DNA of 64,000 bases from Coccinella septempunctata (lineage: Eukaryota > Arthropoda > Insecta > Coleoptera > Coccinellidae). The DNA lies in the NCBI RefSeq assembly GCF_907165205.1, contig NC_058193.1, forward strand, positions 32,005,521 through 32,069,520, given 5' to 3'. This document shows, piece by piece, positions 1-11,450 of the stretch. Numbering within the stretch: position 1 is the first letter of the stretch; each line of letters starts with the position of its first letter. A model generated the notes under the pieces. It did not search any database. It saw only the letters and a program-made list of their open reading frames with translations, and had not been told where the DNA came from. The position numbers were made by a program, and so were the translations under genes.

Positions 1-2210
1 ATGATTCCATAGCGAATTGCACTCCAGAGAGCCCTTCAAAGTGAACTGGAAAATGAAAAATGGAAAAACAATGAATTCGATTTTTTTCTAAACAGTGTCA
101 GATATCGGAAAGTTTGGTATGAAAATATAGGTTTTCGAATACGCTGAATCTATTGCGAGCATTTTCGGAAGCCTATCTCCCTTCGTTTAGATTTTCATCT
201 CTGAAATGGCATTTTTCAAAAAATGGCAAATTTCAATCTGCGATATCTCCTGTTATATACGTCTGATCCAATTGGGATTTCTGGTTTCGTAATCAGCGTT
301 GATAAGGCTTTCATCCTAGCACAAAAACTCAATTTCGAAAATCTCGTTTTTTTGGGTCAAAAATGAGCAAGGGGTTTGACCCCCCAAAAATGACATATTT
401 GTTCCTCTGCCTGAAAATCAGGATGTTCTACTACTGTCTTGTGATATGGAGTGTATAATACTCACTTTGTTGATTCCACCAAACCAAACAGTTGATGATT
501 CCATAGAGAATTGCACTCCAGAGAGCACTTCAAAGTGAACTAGAAAATGAAAAATGGAAAAATAATAAGTTCGATTTTTTTCTAAACAGTGTCAGATATC
601 TGAAAGTTTGGTATGGAAATATAGGTTTTCGAATACGCTGAATCTATTGCGAGCATTTTTGGAAGCCTATCTCCCTCCGTTTAGATTTTCATCTTTGAAA
701 TGGCATTTTTCAAAAAATGGCAAATTTCAATCTGCGATATCTCCTGTTATATACGTCTGATCCAATTGGGATTTCCGGTTTCGTAATCAGCATTGATAAG
801 GCTTTCATCCTAGCACAAAAACTCAATTTCGAAAATCTCGTTTTTTTGGGTCAAAAATGAGCAAGGGGTTAGACCCCCCAAAAATGACATATTTGTTCCT
901 CTGCCTGAAAATCAGGATGTTCTACTACTGTCTTGTGATATGGAGTGTATAATACTCACTTTGTTGATTCCACCAAACCAAACAGTTGATGATTCCATAG
1001 AGAATTGCACTCCAGAGAGCACTTCAAAGTGAACTAGAAAATGAAAAATGGAAAAATAATAAGTTCGATTTTTTTCTAAACAGTGTCAGATATCTGAAAG
1101 TTTGGTATGGAAATATAGGTTTTCGAATACGCTGAATCTATTGCGAGCATTTTTGGAAGCCTATCTCCCTCCGTTTAGATTTTCATCTTTGAAATGGCAT
1201 TTTTCAAAAAATGGCAAATTTCAATCTGCGATATCTCCTGTTATATACGTCTGATCCAATTGGGATTTCCGGTTTCGTAATCAGCATTGATAAGGCTTTC
1301 ATCCTAGCACAAAAACTCAATTTCGAAAATCTCGTTTTTTTGGGTCAAAAATGAGCAAGGGGTTAGACCCCCCAAAAATGACATATTTGTTCCTCTGCCT
1401 GAAAATCAGGATGTTCTACTACTGTCTTGTGATATGGAGTGTATAATACTCACTTTGTTGATTCCACCAAACCAAACAGTTGATGATTCCATAGAGAATT
1501 GCACTCCAGAGAGCACTTCAAAGTGAACTAGAAAATGAAAAATGGAAAAATAATAAGTTCGATTTTTTTCTAAACAGTGTCAGATATATGAAAGTTTGGT
1601 ATGGAAATATAGGTTTTCGAATACGCTGAATCTATTGCGAGCATTTTTGGAAGCCTATCTCCCTCCGTTTAGATTTTCATCTCTGAAATGGCATTTTTCA
1701 AAAAAATGGCAAATTTCAATCTGCGATATCTCCTGTTATATACGTCTGATCCAATTGGGATTTCCGGTTTAGTAATCAGCGTTGATAAGGCTTTCATCCT
1801 AGCACAAGAACTCAATTTCGAAAATCTCGTTTTTTTGGGTCAAAAATGAGCAAGGGGTTAGACCCCCCAAAAATGACATATTTGTTCCTCTGCCTGAAAA
1901 GCAGGATGTTCTACTACTGTCTTGGGATATGGAGTGTATAATACTCACTTTGTTGATTCCACCAAACCAAACAGTTGATGATTCCATAAAGAATTGCACT
2001 CCAGAGAGCACTTCAAAGTGAACTGGAAAATGAAAAATGGAAAAACAATAAATTCGATTTTTTTCTAAACAGTGTCAGATATCTGAAAGTTTGGTATGAA
2101 AATATAGGTTTTTGATCACGCTGAATCTATTGCGAGCAATTTCGAAAGCCTATCTCCTTTCGTTGAGATTTTCATCTTGGAATTGGCATTATCCAAAAAG
2201 TGCAAATTTC
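1..2210. repeat. Satellite S array 1 (494-bp tandem unit)
   Basis: Four full head-to-tail units and a partial one are visible. The landmark 'atgattccata' recurs at 1, 495, 989, 1483 and 1978, giving a period of 494-495 bp. Other landmarks in every unit are 'gacccccc', 'tccaattgggattt' and 'ctactactgtctt'. Units 2 and 3 (495-1482) are almost identical to each other, while the last unit is more diverged, a pattern expected of local homogenisation with older edges. The array begins before the window. No long reading frame is conserved between units, so it is read as non-coding satellite DNA. It stops inside a unit near 2205 and joins unit F. Confidence 0.95.
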
Positions 2211-2400
2211 ACTTGAGAATTCGTCAAGACCGATCGGTGGTGCCGAAAAGGATAAAATTCACATATTTCCTACTAGACGAGTTGCTCTTTCAGAATATGT
2301 ATCATATTTAGATCTACGATGATTTTCCTGGAAGAAAAACTACTGGCAGGTCGACCATCGATAAATTCCCAAAAAGATGGGGTCAGTTGAAACTTAGGTA
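2211..2400. repeat. Satellite F unit flanking array 1
   Basis: One copy of a second repeat starts right after the truncated last S unit. Landmarks are 'gaattcgtcaagaccga', 'gttgctctttcagaatatg', 'ctacgatgattttcctgg' and 'aaaaagatggggtcagtt'. The same sequence flanks the second S array on both sides. Confidence 0.85.
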
Positions 2401-3080
2401 GACTTATTGTGGTCAAAATAAAACCAAATCGAGCCTCCCTTGAAAAGCTTCATTTTTTATGAAAATAATTTAAACATCATTACAGCACGACTCTATTCAT
2501 TCGTGGAATTAAAGTTTATCAGAATTTTTGCGCATTCTCCTTCGTATTATTTCTCCATTAATGAATTGTAAAATATTCCACGTGTCTCGTTCCATAATTG
2601 ATATACGCGCTGTTTTCCCAGAACCGAGTTGTTTTCGATCTCCGCGTATTCCCTCTAAAAATAGTGGGATAGATTAACGCCACAGCGATACTGTTACCTC
2701 GGAAAAAATCGCACTCGAGCCTCTGGCGGCTAATCGATTCGCTGGATAGGGACGATTTTACCTGGACCTCGAAAAACAATTACTGTTAAAAAGAATCGAC
2801 GAAGGTGGAAAACAACTGGCGCGCGGCGGTCACTTTGGGACCGAATTTTATGGTTTCGCCCACGATATCCTGTCTCTAGACGCTAAACAGGTCCGTACTG
2901 TCATAATAAACAATGCGGTAGGAAATTATTATTACGTTGGAATATTTTCGTCTTGTCAACAAGATATTCGCAACGTAATGAGAATAACATCCAGCGATTT
3001 TAGCTCGGGCTCTTATTTACGACTATCCGATGTTTCCTGTTCAGAAATCGAGAGCGGGCAAAGGGCGTCTCTGTACTACA
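2401..3080. other. Unique non-coding stretch
   Basis: No gene, repeat end or RNA recognised. The part from about 2640 to 2900 is somewhat richer in GC than its surroundings, but no reading frame there is convincing. Confidence 0.5.
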
Positions 3081-3509
3081 CAGGCTGAGTCTTTGACTCG
3101 TACAAATATTTCAACAGTAGATTCTTGAGGTCAAAAGAAACATTCTTTTCCTATACCCTTTTTTCCGAATCGGCTCGGTTTAAAAGATACAGGCTGTTGA
3201 AATACCAAATGTTATTTTTATTTATATCTCACAAACGGTTTTATCGAATGAAATGAATTTCGGAATATAGTTTTTCATTAAATTGAATAATCTTTTTCGA
3301 ACACAAGATATCACCCACGTCTTCCAGTTTTCTCATTATGACCATTACGTACCATAAAAATACCAAAAATTCAAAGAACTCAACTCTTGAAACTAAGTTG
3401 GAAGCCATCTAATGAATATTTGAACGTTTTGTTAAATGAAAGTATTCTTCACATTTTCTCTTATATTGCGCTGTTTTCGAGCAATTTGATGTTCAAAAAT
3501 TAAAAAGTA

Positions 3510-4777
3510 CAAGGATATATTGAAAAATTCTTAGCCTACTATAGAACCAAACAAAATTCAATGTCAAAATATTTTATTACTCAACATATTCACCTCTTAA
3601 TTGGATACATTCATTACAGCGAATCTGCAACGTCTCTAGACCTTTCAAAAAAAATGTTTCTTCTTGCTCTGCAAACCAGACCTCCAGAGCTTTTATTACC
3701 TCCTCGTTGGAAGAAAATTTACGATTTTTTTAACTTTTTTTCAGTTGGGGAAAGAGATGATAGTCGGATGTAGCCAAATCTGGTGAATAATGGGGCTGTT
3801 CTAGTAATTCAAACCCTAAATCACGAATTTTCTGCATGGCAACATGAGATTGGTGTGCGGGGGCGTTGTTCTGCAAAAACAAACACCTTTGGATAGCTTT
3901 CCGCGTCTTTTCTCTTTAGTTATTTTTCCCATAGAGTGGTCAGTTATGTCGAATAGTAATCTCCGGTTATTGTTCTACCCTTATCCAGAAAAACAATCAT
4001 AATTACTCCATGGCAATCTCAAAAAACTGAAGCATGAACCTTTCCCGCAGTTTTTTGGACAAGAAGCTTCTTTGGTCTTGGAGAACCAGAGTGTTGCCAT
4101 TCCATCGATTGTTGCTTTGTTTCTGGATCGTAGAAATGTACCCAAGTCTCATATCTATAGTAACAATTCGGTTTTAGAAGTCTACATCGTTTTCAAATCG
4201 AGCACAGATCGAACGCGATGCTTCTATCCTTGCACGCTTTTGGTCAAAATTCAAACATTTGGGGATCCATTTTGCAGCTATTTTTCTCATGTCCAAATTG
4301 ACATGAACTATATGATGAACGCGTTCGTATGAAATATTCAGTGCTTCAGATATCCGTTTTAGCCCAATTTGACGGTCTGATAAAAACATGTCATAAACTG
4401 CATGGGTATTTTCGGGGACCAACACAGAAACTGGTCTTCCTGATCGGTCATCATCTTCAGTGGAAAATTTACCTCTTTTGAAGCTTGCAGTCCAATTTTT
4501 CACGGTTGCATACGAAGGACATCACCAAGGGCTTACCTCTTAACCCTTTCAAATACAGATATGTACTTGAGAATGGCTCGATACTCCAATTTATCGATTT
4601 TCACAACTTCGGTGGACATCTTCTTTCTTTCAATTTATTGCGTAACTTAGATTTACTTTTTTGTCCTCAAACTTCACACTGACACTTCTAATGAGTTATT
4701 GTTCGTTGCTATGGTAACGCAATATTTTTTTTATGTATGGAACTGGTCTAGGCTAACTGGATATCAATACATCCTCG
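3510..4777 (-). mobile_element. Mariner copy 1 (DD34D), nested in Repeat A
   Basis: A full-length mariner of 1268 bp, read right to left. Its 5' terminal repeat is at the right edge (inverse of 'cgaggatgtattgatatc', ending at 4777) and its 3' repeat is at 3510 ('caaggatatattgaaaaatt', with one change from cgaggat). A TA lies just left of 3510; on the right the expected TA has become TT. The interrupted Repeat A sequence resumes directly after the element, so the insertion site can be read exactly. Confidence 0.92.
3614..4619 (-). pseudogene. Mariner transposase pseudogene, copy 1
   Basis: This is the relic of a transposase of about 345 residues that binds the terminal repeats, then cuts and pastes the element. 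The start is the MSTE-like codon at 4617-4619 and the ancestral stop is at 3614-3616. The N-terminal helix-turn-helix part is readable (KNWTASFKRGKF, DDDRSGRP, IGLKRISEALNISYERVHHI), followed by the linker motif KWIPKCLN. It is dead: a TAA replaces the leucine in the DVDFLNR stretch near 4173, and a 2-bp insertion shifts the frame just before the first catalytic DETW. The C-terminal half survives only as out-of-frame pieces. Confidence 0.9.
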
Positions 4778-5034
4778 TTTCTGTGAAATTTGAAAAATTT
4801 TGCTCTTTTGGTACAACTCTGTTCAAAAGAACCACAGATGTGTAGTGTCACAAATTCAACTAGTTATTTAGAAGGAAATCATGTTTTTCCAGAGGTGGCA
4901 CAACTCATATTGAAATGGATATATCTTTTCATCAGAGCCGAATCGGAAAAAATGGTACAGGAAAAAAGTGTTTCTTTTGACCTCAAGACTCCACTGATGT
5001 CGAAATATTCCTGAGACTCAAAGACTCACCCTGT

Positions 5035-7701
5035 ATATTGAAAAAAAATAAACCAATGGATTTTCCCCTAGGTCGAGCCGTTACTGAATCGCACCGATGC
5101 CACAATGGGCCCAAGCACGAAGATGGTGGTACCTTAATTGTTCACTTCCTGCGAACTCTCTTTCCCATTTCATTAGATGATGAAAGTATGACCTGTAACC
5201 CTCATCGACATAATTGAGTCACGCTTCAGCGTCACTTCATCGACCGGTGTGTGTGACTAATTAGAAAAACCGAGAAAGAACCTTCCAATTTTCCACAAAC
5301 CCTTCGCAAATTGAATTGACGTATACATCACTGAGTCTTGGTGATGGATCGCTCGAAGCCATACGAGATATCGATTAGGAATTTATTCACGGGAATATGG
5401 TAATTTTTCGGTCAGGTTTCTCGTGAATATCACGTAGCGAATATACAGGGTGAATAAGCATAGCGAGAAAATTTAGGAGTTGATTCCTCGTCAAAAATAG
5501 TGTGGGTCTGTCATATATTTTTTTGAGCTGGCCCCCTTCTAAATACCACTTCTTTCGCAGAAATCGAAAATTGTCTCAGCTTGAATTGCCTCAAGAGACG
5601 AGGCATTTTTCCGAGCTAGAGTTTAAAAATTGCCTCAGAAGGAGAAAAAGTAGTAGCCAGCGATAAATGCGAATACATTACAAAGAAAATTGACAGGAAC
5701 AAGCTATGAACCTGTCAACAACCCCTCAATCACCCTACGTTGTCAGATTGTTAGATCAACTGAATAAAAAGGGAATTTTTCTGGGGACAACAAGTTAATG
5801 GATCGTGATATCAGGATATACGTGGGAGTAATTTCATTCCATTACTAGATAACATCCGAGTATGATGGATATGGATATTATGGAGACATAGAGTTGCGTG
5901 TTGAGTTGACTTAACAAACTGAGAGCCCAGCTGGGAAATTTTCACGCATCGCACGTGGTAGGATGTAGTATGTAGATATCTGCTATGGGCATTATTTCGT
6001 GGAATATTTCACCGTTATTATTCGCTTCTGACTATGTCATTCGAAAAAAATAAGTAGGCATGATTCTCGTTTGGTAGTCTGATGGTTATCCTCAACTCAT
6101 ACCACTCACGATTTTTGTGTTTTGGTTTTCACTTTTCGAAAATCTTTCTCCAATTTCTGATTTTTTTCATCTTTTCGGTTTTGAAAAATTTGATCTCATA
6201 GGGTGGACAATACATAGGTATAACATTAACAGAGTTTTTGATAGTTTCCAGCGTTGAGAATGTTTCGATTTTCCCATGAAAACCTACCTACAACGAAGCA
6301 ATAGTTTTGAAAATAATGGAATCAGTATTTTTTGGCATATATTTTCTTTCTTATCAAAGCTAGATGAATTGAGTACTCAGATATGTAACAGTTTTAATTA
6401 TGATTTAGATTGAGAACAACTGCGCGAAAATTCCCGTTTCCACATCAACTTTTTCACTCATTTTTTCGTTCCATAAGCGGCTGATACGCGTCAAACTTAA
6501 TTTATTTCTTTGAAGTTCATGATTGCTAAGAATTTTCCATGAATCCTCAACAACATCGTTTAGTCACCAACCTATTTATTCGAACTAAGTGGATTCCATT
6601 CTGAATAGCAACCCATTTACTGCATTCTTCAATAATATCATAACGATTCATCACTAAAAGGATGAATTCTTGGGGAAACGTATGGAATTCCGCAACGATT
6701 GATATTTAGATCGTTCCGAAATCATTTCGAACATTTCGAAATCGTAAATAACTCAAAATATTACCACTGATATATACATTCAAATGGAAATATTGATCCT
6801 TTTCATTGAACCAGTGGCGTTTTTTTTTCGCAAGTTTGGCGCCCTCCCACACATTTTTGTCAAGCTTAAATTGTCAGATTAAGAGAATGTATACTTTTCA
6901 ACATGTAATTACGAAGATTTATTGAAAAATTACATTTCCTGTTACTATATGCTCATAAAACATATTACATATTTGCCCATTCAAACGTTTTTGTAAGAGA
7001 TAGCTATTGAGTAAAACAATCACATACACTGTACAACCAACAGAAACTTATCGGATGAAAAAATTGTATAATTTCTTGTATAAAATTCTGCCTGAATTAC
7101 CATCGACCAAATTTCCCAGAACTACTGGATAATGATCAATTTAACCGACGCAAAATAGAGATCTTACGAACGGGAGCTTCTATTGACTTATCTCTTCGGC
7201 ATCTGTCTAACGTTACCGTGAAATCTCCAGGTGATCTCCGTCTTTACCACCCTGGAAAATTCTAAGAACACCGTGTCATTTTCTATTAGGAAACAATGGT
7301 CGGCGTGCCTCCTCAATGGAGGCATGATGTCACACTATTGTGTTTCCTGTGCAATACGAAGTAGGAACTACCGGAAATGCTAGCTGCAACATGTGCATAG
7401 ACAGCCTCCGGATAACCGGAAATGACGGGCGACGCAATCTATACGGACGTTCCAAATAATCGCAGGATAAAAAGTCAATTAAGATGCTGCCAGAGTAGGG
7501 ATACACAGGGCGATCGAATTCAACCTTGAGGATATTTTGTCGAAATCTGACCGAAACAAATGGATACCATTACCTAAAGAGAGATACTGTAGAGTACCTT
7601 TACCAAAAATTAGACCTGCATATGGGGGAATAGTCTAGGAAAGCCTATCAGAATAGTACAAAAACTATGATTGCACATACTCGAGCGTGTAAGAAAGATT
7701 T
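5035..7701. other. Non-coding stretch with minor repeat ends
   Basis: No supported gene. At 5446 'tatacagggtga' looks like one end of a small insect DNA element, but no matching opposite end was found. About 7190-7490 is unique and GC-richer than its surroundings, with 'ggaaatgacgggcgacgc' near its end; it could be regulatory or a non-coding exon but has no diagnostic motif. The rest is AT-rich and featureless. Confidence 0.45.
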
Positions 7702-8059
7702 CGAGGATTTATTGATATCTAGTTAGCCTAGACCAGTTCCATGCATAAAAAATATTACGTTACCAAAGCAACGAACAGTACCTCATCAGAAAAGTCAGTG
7801 TGAAGTTTGACAAAAAAGTAAACCAGAGTTACGAAATAAATTGAAAGAAAGAAGATGTCCAATTGTGAAAATCGAAAAATTGGAAAATCGAGCCATCATC
7901 AGGTACCTGTATTTAAAAGGGTTAAGAGGTAAGCAGATTTACGAAGATATGCTTAATACCCTTGGCGATCAATGTCCTTCGTATGCGATCGTGAAAAATC
8001 GGAGAGCAAGCTTCAAAAGAGGTAAATTTTCCACTGAAGATGATGACCGATCGGGAAGA
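7702..8059 (+). mobile_element. Mariner copy 2, 5' fragment
   Basis: This fragment carries the 5' terminal repeat ('cgaggatttattgatatcta' from 7702), the 5' untranslated part and the first third of the transposase, then stops abruptly within the DDDRSGR codons at about 8059. The sequence beyond does not match mariner. The rest of the element, including all catalytic residues and the 3' terminal repeat, is missing. A TT precedes the element where TA would be expected. Confidence 0.85.
7855..8059 (+). pseudogene. Mariner transposase N-terminal fragment, copy 2
   Basis: About 68 codons remain of the N-terminal helix-turn-helix region: YLYLKGLRGKQIYEDMLN, then a variant NRRASFKRGKF where other copies have NWTASFKRGKF. 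A small deletion just after the ATG removes part of the STEIVK start. The open frame continues to 8146 through unrelated sequence and ends there. It lacks the DD34D catalytic core and cannot make a transposase. Confidence 0.85.
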
Positions 8060-8459
8060 AAATTGCTGAGAAACTATCAGGTTGAGTTGTTGGAAAACCT
8101 TATGAAGATAGTTCCGAAATTAATTTTTACGTTCAACGAGATGTAGAAATTTGAAAAAAGAGAGTTTTTGACAATTTTTTGTAGTTGATGTTTGAAAATT
8201 AATTATGGACACTATGTATACTCCAGAGTTAAATATTTTTTCTGTATGGGAAAAGCCAATTTGTTTACTCGAAAAAATACTCTATGCATTGCTGGCGTAA
8301 TTGGTTTCTGCGTTAATTGCTATGAAAAACTCCATATTTTCAATTTTTAATTGTCCATGACTGCTGTCGTGTGGCTTTCTAAAGCTGCCTTACATTGAGA
8401 CGAAAAAATCTATATTCTTCGAAAACTGACAAAGATAACCTCAATAAAGTGCCTATATA
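8060..8459. other. Unassigned sequence after mariner fragment
   Basis: AT-rich sequence between the broken end of mariner copy 2 and Repeat A copy 2. No gene or repeat end recognised. Confidence 0.4.
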
Positions 8460-9345
8460 CATGGTGAGTCTTGGACTCTAACAAACATCGTGACAGTAGA
8501 TTCTTGAAGTAAAAAAAAACACTTTTTTCCTTTACCATCTTTTCCCATTCGGCCCTGATCAAAAGATATAGCCATTTTAAGTTTTCATAATGAGCTGTGC
8601 CACCCTTGGAAAAACAAAATTATCGCCAGAATATCTAGCTAAATCTATGACACTACACATCTGTGGATTTTTTAAAAAGGGTTGTATTCAGCCAGTTCCC
8701 AATTTTTCAAATTTAACACATACTTTTCAATTTTTGAACATCAAATTACTCGAAAACGGCTTATTGTACGAGAAAATATGAAGAATACTTTTATTTCACA
8801 AAACGTTCAAATATTGATCAGGCAGCTTCCAACTTAGTTTCAAGAGTTGGGTTCTTAGAATTTTTGGTATTTTTATAGTACGTAATGGTCATAATGAGAA
8901 AACTGGAAGACGTGGGTTATATCTTGTGTTCGAAAAAGATTTATCAAATAAATGAAAATCTAGATTCCGAAATCCATTTCATATTTCATTCGATAAAAGC
9001 GAATCTGAGATATAAGGTCCTTTCGTTCGCATATAAAGTGTAGCACTTTTCTACACTCGATTTGATTTACATCAGTGTATAGAGGAAATGTAGTTTATCT
9101 ACACATAGTCAAAAGGAGGTGTAGATAAACTACACCTCTTCTACACTGATGTAAATTCAATCAGCAAACGAATACTAATGTAGAAAAGTGCTACACTTTT
9201 TATGCAAACGAAAGGACCTAATATATAGAACTGAAAATAACATTTTTTATGGTTTTTCAACAGCCTGTATGTTTTAAACTGCTGAGCTGATTCGGAAAAA
9301 ATGGTTAAGGATAAAAGTGTTTTATTCGATATTTTTCTACTTATA
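8460..9345. mobile_element. Repeat A copy 2, opposite orientation, with MITE insert
   Basis: Starts with a diverged terminal repeat ('catggtgagtcttggactct'), then runs through the Repeat A body in the orientation opposite to copy 1: 'aactggaagacgtgggt', 'gagttgggttctta' and 'ggtttttcaacagcctgtat' are all recognisable. It fades out near 9345 inside its second terminal repeat. A 206-bp palindromic MITE sits at 9015-9220 and accounts for its greater length. Confidence 0.82.
9015..9220. mobile_element. Palindromic 206-bp MITE inside Repeat A
   Basis: The left end reads 'aggtcctttcgttcgcat' and the right end is its near-perfect inverse ('tgcaaacgaaaggacct'). The inverted match continues through 'gtgtagcacttttctaca', 'atttacatcagtgta' and a central hairpin 'gtagtttatctacac', so nearly the whole element folds on itself. 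Flanks suggest a short AT-only duplication (TATA or similar), but its exact length is ambiguous in this AT-rich site. There is no coding capacity. Comparison with Repeat A copy 4, where 'gagatagaactgaaaat' is uninterrupted, confirms it as an insertion. Confidence 0.88.
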
Positions 9346-9897
9346 GGGTATATAGGGGGTTGCTTATAAGGGTACTACTACGAACACGTTCAAATCTTCC
9401 TGAAAATTAATTTTCGCCTTTTGTATACATTTCGGCTTCGGTGACCCTGTCATCGAATAGACATGACTAATTCCTTTCTCGACCATTGTTATATTTTCAA
9501 GCTTTTCAATTGAAACGATACACTCACCAACCAACGTTCATTCAAATTATCTGTTACAGTTTACTGCATAGAGGTGTTATTGAACCCTATTGCAATATAA
9601 TGCAAGGTGAAATGTGGGAAATATGCATGGTACAACCTCATTGTTGTTTGGCGTGAATTGTTAGATGATAATGAGCAGAGAAAAGTGTATCATGAAATTC
9701 GCTTCCCACTTATACAGGCTTCGGGTGACATTTTTCGACATCTTTATTGCGAATTTGTTATGTCATTTCTTACTTCGAACTAAGTGAAGATAGTTCAGTG
9801 GGAATGCCGTTTTGAAGGATAAAATATACAGGGAGTAAATGGACCGTTGTGAGAAAATTTAAGGGTGTGAAAAAGTAGTATGAAATGCTCAAATAAA
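9346..9897. other. Non-coding stretch
   Basis: No gene recognised. At about 9828 'tatacagggagtaaatgg' resembles the TATACAGGG ends of insect DNA elements and runs directly into Repeat A copy 3. Confidence 0.4.
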
Positions 9898-10319
9898 AAA
9901 AAGAAACCCTTGTTTCCTTTACCTTTTTTTTCGAATCGACTCGGTTTAACAGATACAGGCTGTTGAAAAACCATAAAAAATGTTTTTCTTAGTTCTATGT
10001 CACAAACGGTTGTATCGAATTAAACGGTTTGTGAATATGGTTTTTCATTTATTTGATGAATCTATTTCGAACACAAGATATCACCCACGTCTTCCAGTTT
10101 TCTCATTATTACCAATACGTACCATAAAAATACCAAAAATTCAAAGAACCCAACTCTTCAACTAAGTTGGACGCTAATGAAATTTTGAATGTTTTGTAAA
10201 ATGAAAGTATTATTCATATTTTCTCCTATATGTGTCGTTTTCGAGTAATTTGATGTTCAAAAACAGAAAATATTTGTGATATTCGAAAAATGTTTGCTGA
10301 ATACAACTCTGTTTGTGTG
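9898..10319. mobile_element. Repeat A copy 3, partial, fused to mariner copy 3
   Basis: This is the left half of Repeat A without its outer terminal repeat. It is recognisable from 'ttttttttcgaatcgactcgg' through 'cacccacgtcttccagtttt' and 'gagtaatttgatgttcaaaa' to 'gaatacaactctgttt'. It ends exactly where the mariner start codon begins (10320). The other half of Repeat A is absent, so this is a deletion or recombination junction, not a clean insertion. Confidence 0.82.
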
Positions 10320-11346
10320 ATGTCCACCGAAATTGTGAAAATCGAAGAATTGGAGTATCGAGCCATAATTAAGTACCTGTATTTAAAAGGGTTAAGGGGT
10401 AAGCAGATTTACGAAGATATGCTTAATACCCTTGGTGATCAATGTCCTTCGTATACGACCGTGAAAAATTGGACTGCAAACTTCAAAAGAGGTAAATTTT
10501 CCATTGAAGATGATGACCGATCAGGAAGGCCAGTTTTTGTGTCAGTCCCCGAAAATACCGATGCAGTTCATGACATGATTTTATCAGAACGTCAAATTGG
10601 GCTAAAACGGATATCTGAAGCACTGAATATTTCATACGAACGCGTTCATCATATAGTTCACGTCAATTCGGACATGAGAAAAATTGCTGCGAAATGGATC
10701 CCCAAATGTTTGAATGTTGACCAAAATCGTGCAAGGGTAGAAGCATCGCGTTCGATCTGTGCTCGATTTGAAAACGATGTAGACTTCTTTATCCGAATTA
10801 TTACTATGGATTAGACTTGGGTACATTTCTACGATCCAGAAACAAAGCAACAATCGATGGAATGGCGACACTCTGGTTCTTCAAGACCTAAGAAGTTTCG
10901 TGTCCAAAAATCTGATGGAAAAGTTCTTGCTTCTGTTTTTTGGGATTGCCATGGAGTAATCATGATTGATTTTTTGGATAAGGGTAGAACAATAACCGGA
11001 GATCACTATTCGACATAACCGACCACTCTACGTAAAAAAATTAAAGAGAAAAGACGCGGAAAGCTATCCAAAGTTGTTTTGTTTTTGCAGGACAACGCCC
11101 CTGCACACAAATCTCATGTTGCCATGCAAAAATTCGTGATTTAGGGTTTGAATTACTAGAACACCCCCTTATTCACCAGATTTGGCTCCATCCGACTATC
11201 ATCTCTTTACTCAACTGGAAAAAAGTTTAAAAGGTCGTAAATTTTCTTTCAACGAGGAGGTAATAAGAGCTGTGGAGTTCTGGTTTGCAGAGCAAGAAGA
11301 AACATTTTTTTTTGAAAGGTCTATAGACGTTGCAGGTTCGCTGTAA
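10320..11346 (+). pseudogene. Mariner transposase pseudogene, copy 3
   Basis: Near full-length transposase relic from MSTEIVKIEE to the ancestral stop at 11344-11346. The N-terminal DNA-binding part is fully open (YLYLKGLRGKQIYEDML, TVKNWTANFKRGKF, ISEALNISYERVHHI, KWIPKCLN), but the frame stops at 10812-10814, where the E of the catalytic DETW has become TAG. Further stops and a 1-bp deletion in the MQKIRD region follow. The second motif QDNAPAH is present. Because upstream Repeat A sequence is open in the same frame, a longer reading frame starts at 10290 (see finding). Confidence 0.9.
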
Positions 11347-11450
11347 TAAATGTATCCAATTAAGAGGGGAATATGTTGAGTAATATAATATTTTTTCATT
11401 GAAATTTTGTTTGGTTCTATAGTAGGCTAAGAATTTCCGTAGTTTCGAAA
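10320..11450 (+). mobile_element. Mariner copy 3, both ends damaged
   Basis: The element starts at its own ATG: the 5' terminal repeat and 5' untranslated region are gone and Repeat A sequence takes their place. The 3' side keeps the non-coding tail ('ggttctatagtaggctaaga'), but the last bases of the terminal repeat are replaced ('atttccgtagtttcg' instead of the usual end 'atatcctcg'). With neither end intact it cannot be mobilised. Confidence 0.88.

Larger units (their letters stand above)
3081..5034. mobile_element. Repeat A copy 1, split by a mariner
   Basis: A non-autonomous DNA element with long terminal inverted repeats. The left end reads 'caggctgagtctttgactcg' and the right end is its inverse, closing with 'aaagactcaccctg'. 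The inverted match continues inward for roughly 95 bp ('agattcttgaggtcaaaaga', then 'ttttttccgaatcgg'). The element is cut at about position 430 by mariner copy 1 (3510-4777). Without that insert it is about 690 bp, close to the uninterrupted copy at 16272-16928. No coding capacity is seen, and the source transposase is unknown. Confidence 0.85.

Noticed and set aside
1799..2011. 70-codon reverse frame in satellite S
   Set aside because: It is not preserved in the other S units, where the same region has stops, so it is a chance frame in satellite DNA.
4072..4332. Open frames on the strand opposite the mariner transposases (also at 10632, 18289, 18669 and 47015)
   Set aside because: They are antisense shadows of the conserved transposase sequence and recur only because the mariner copies do.
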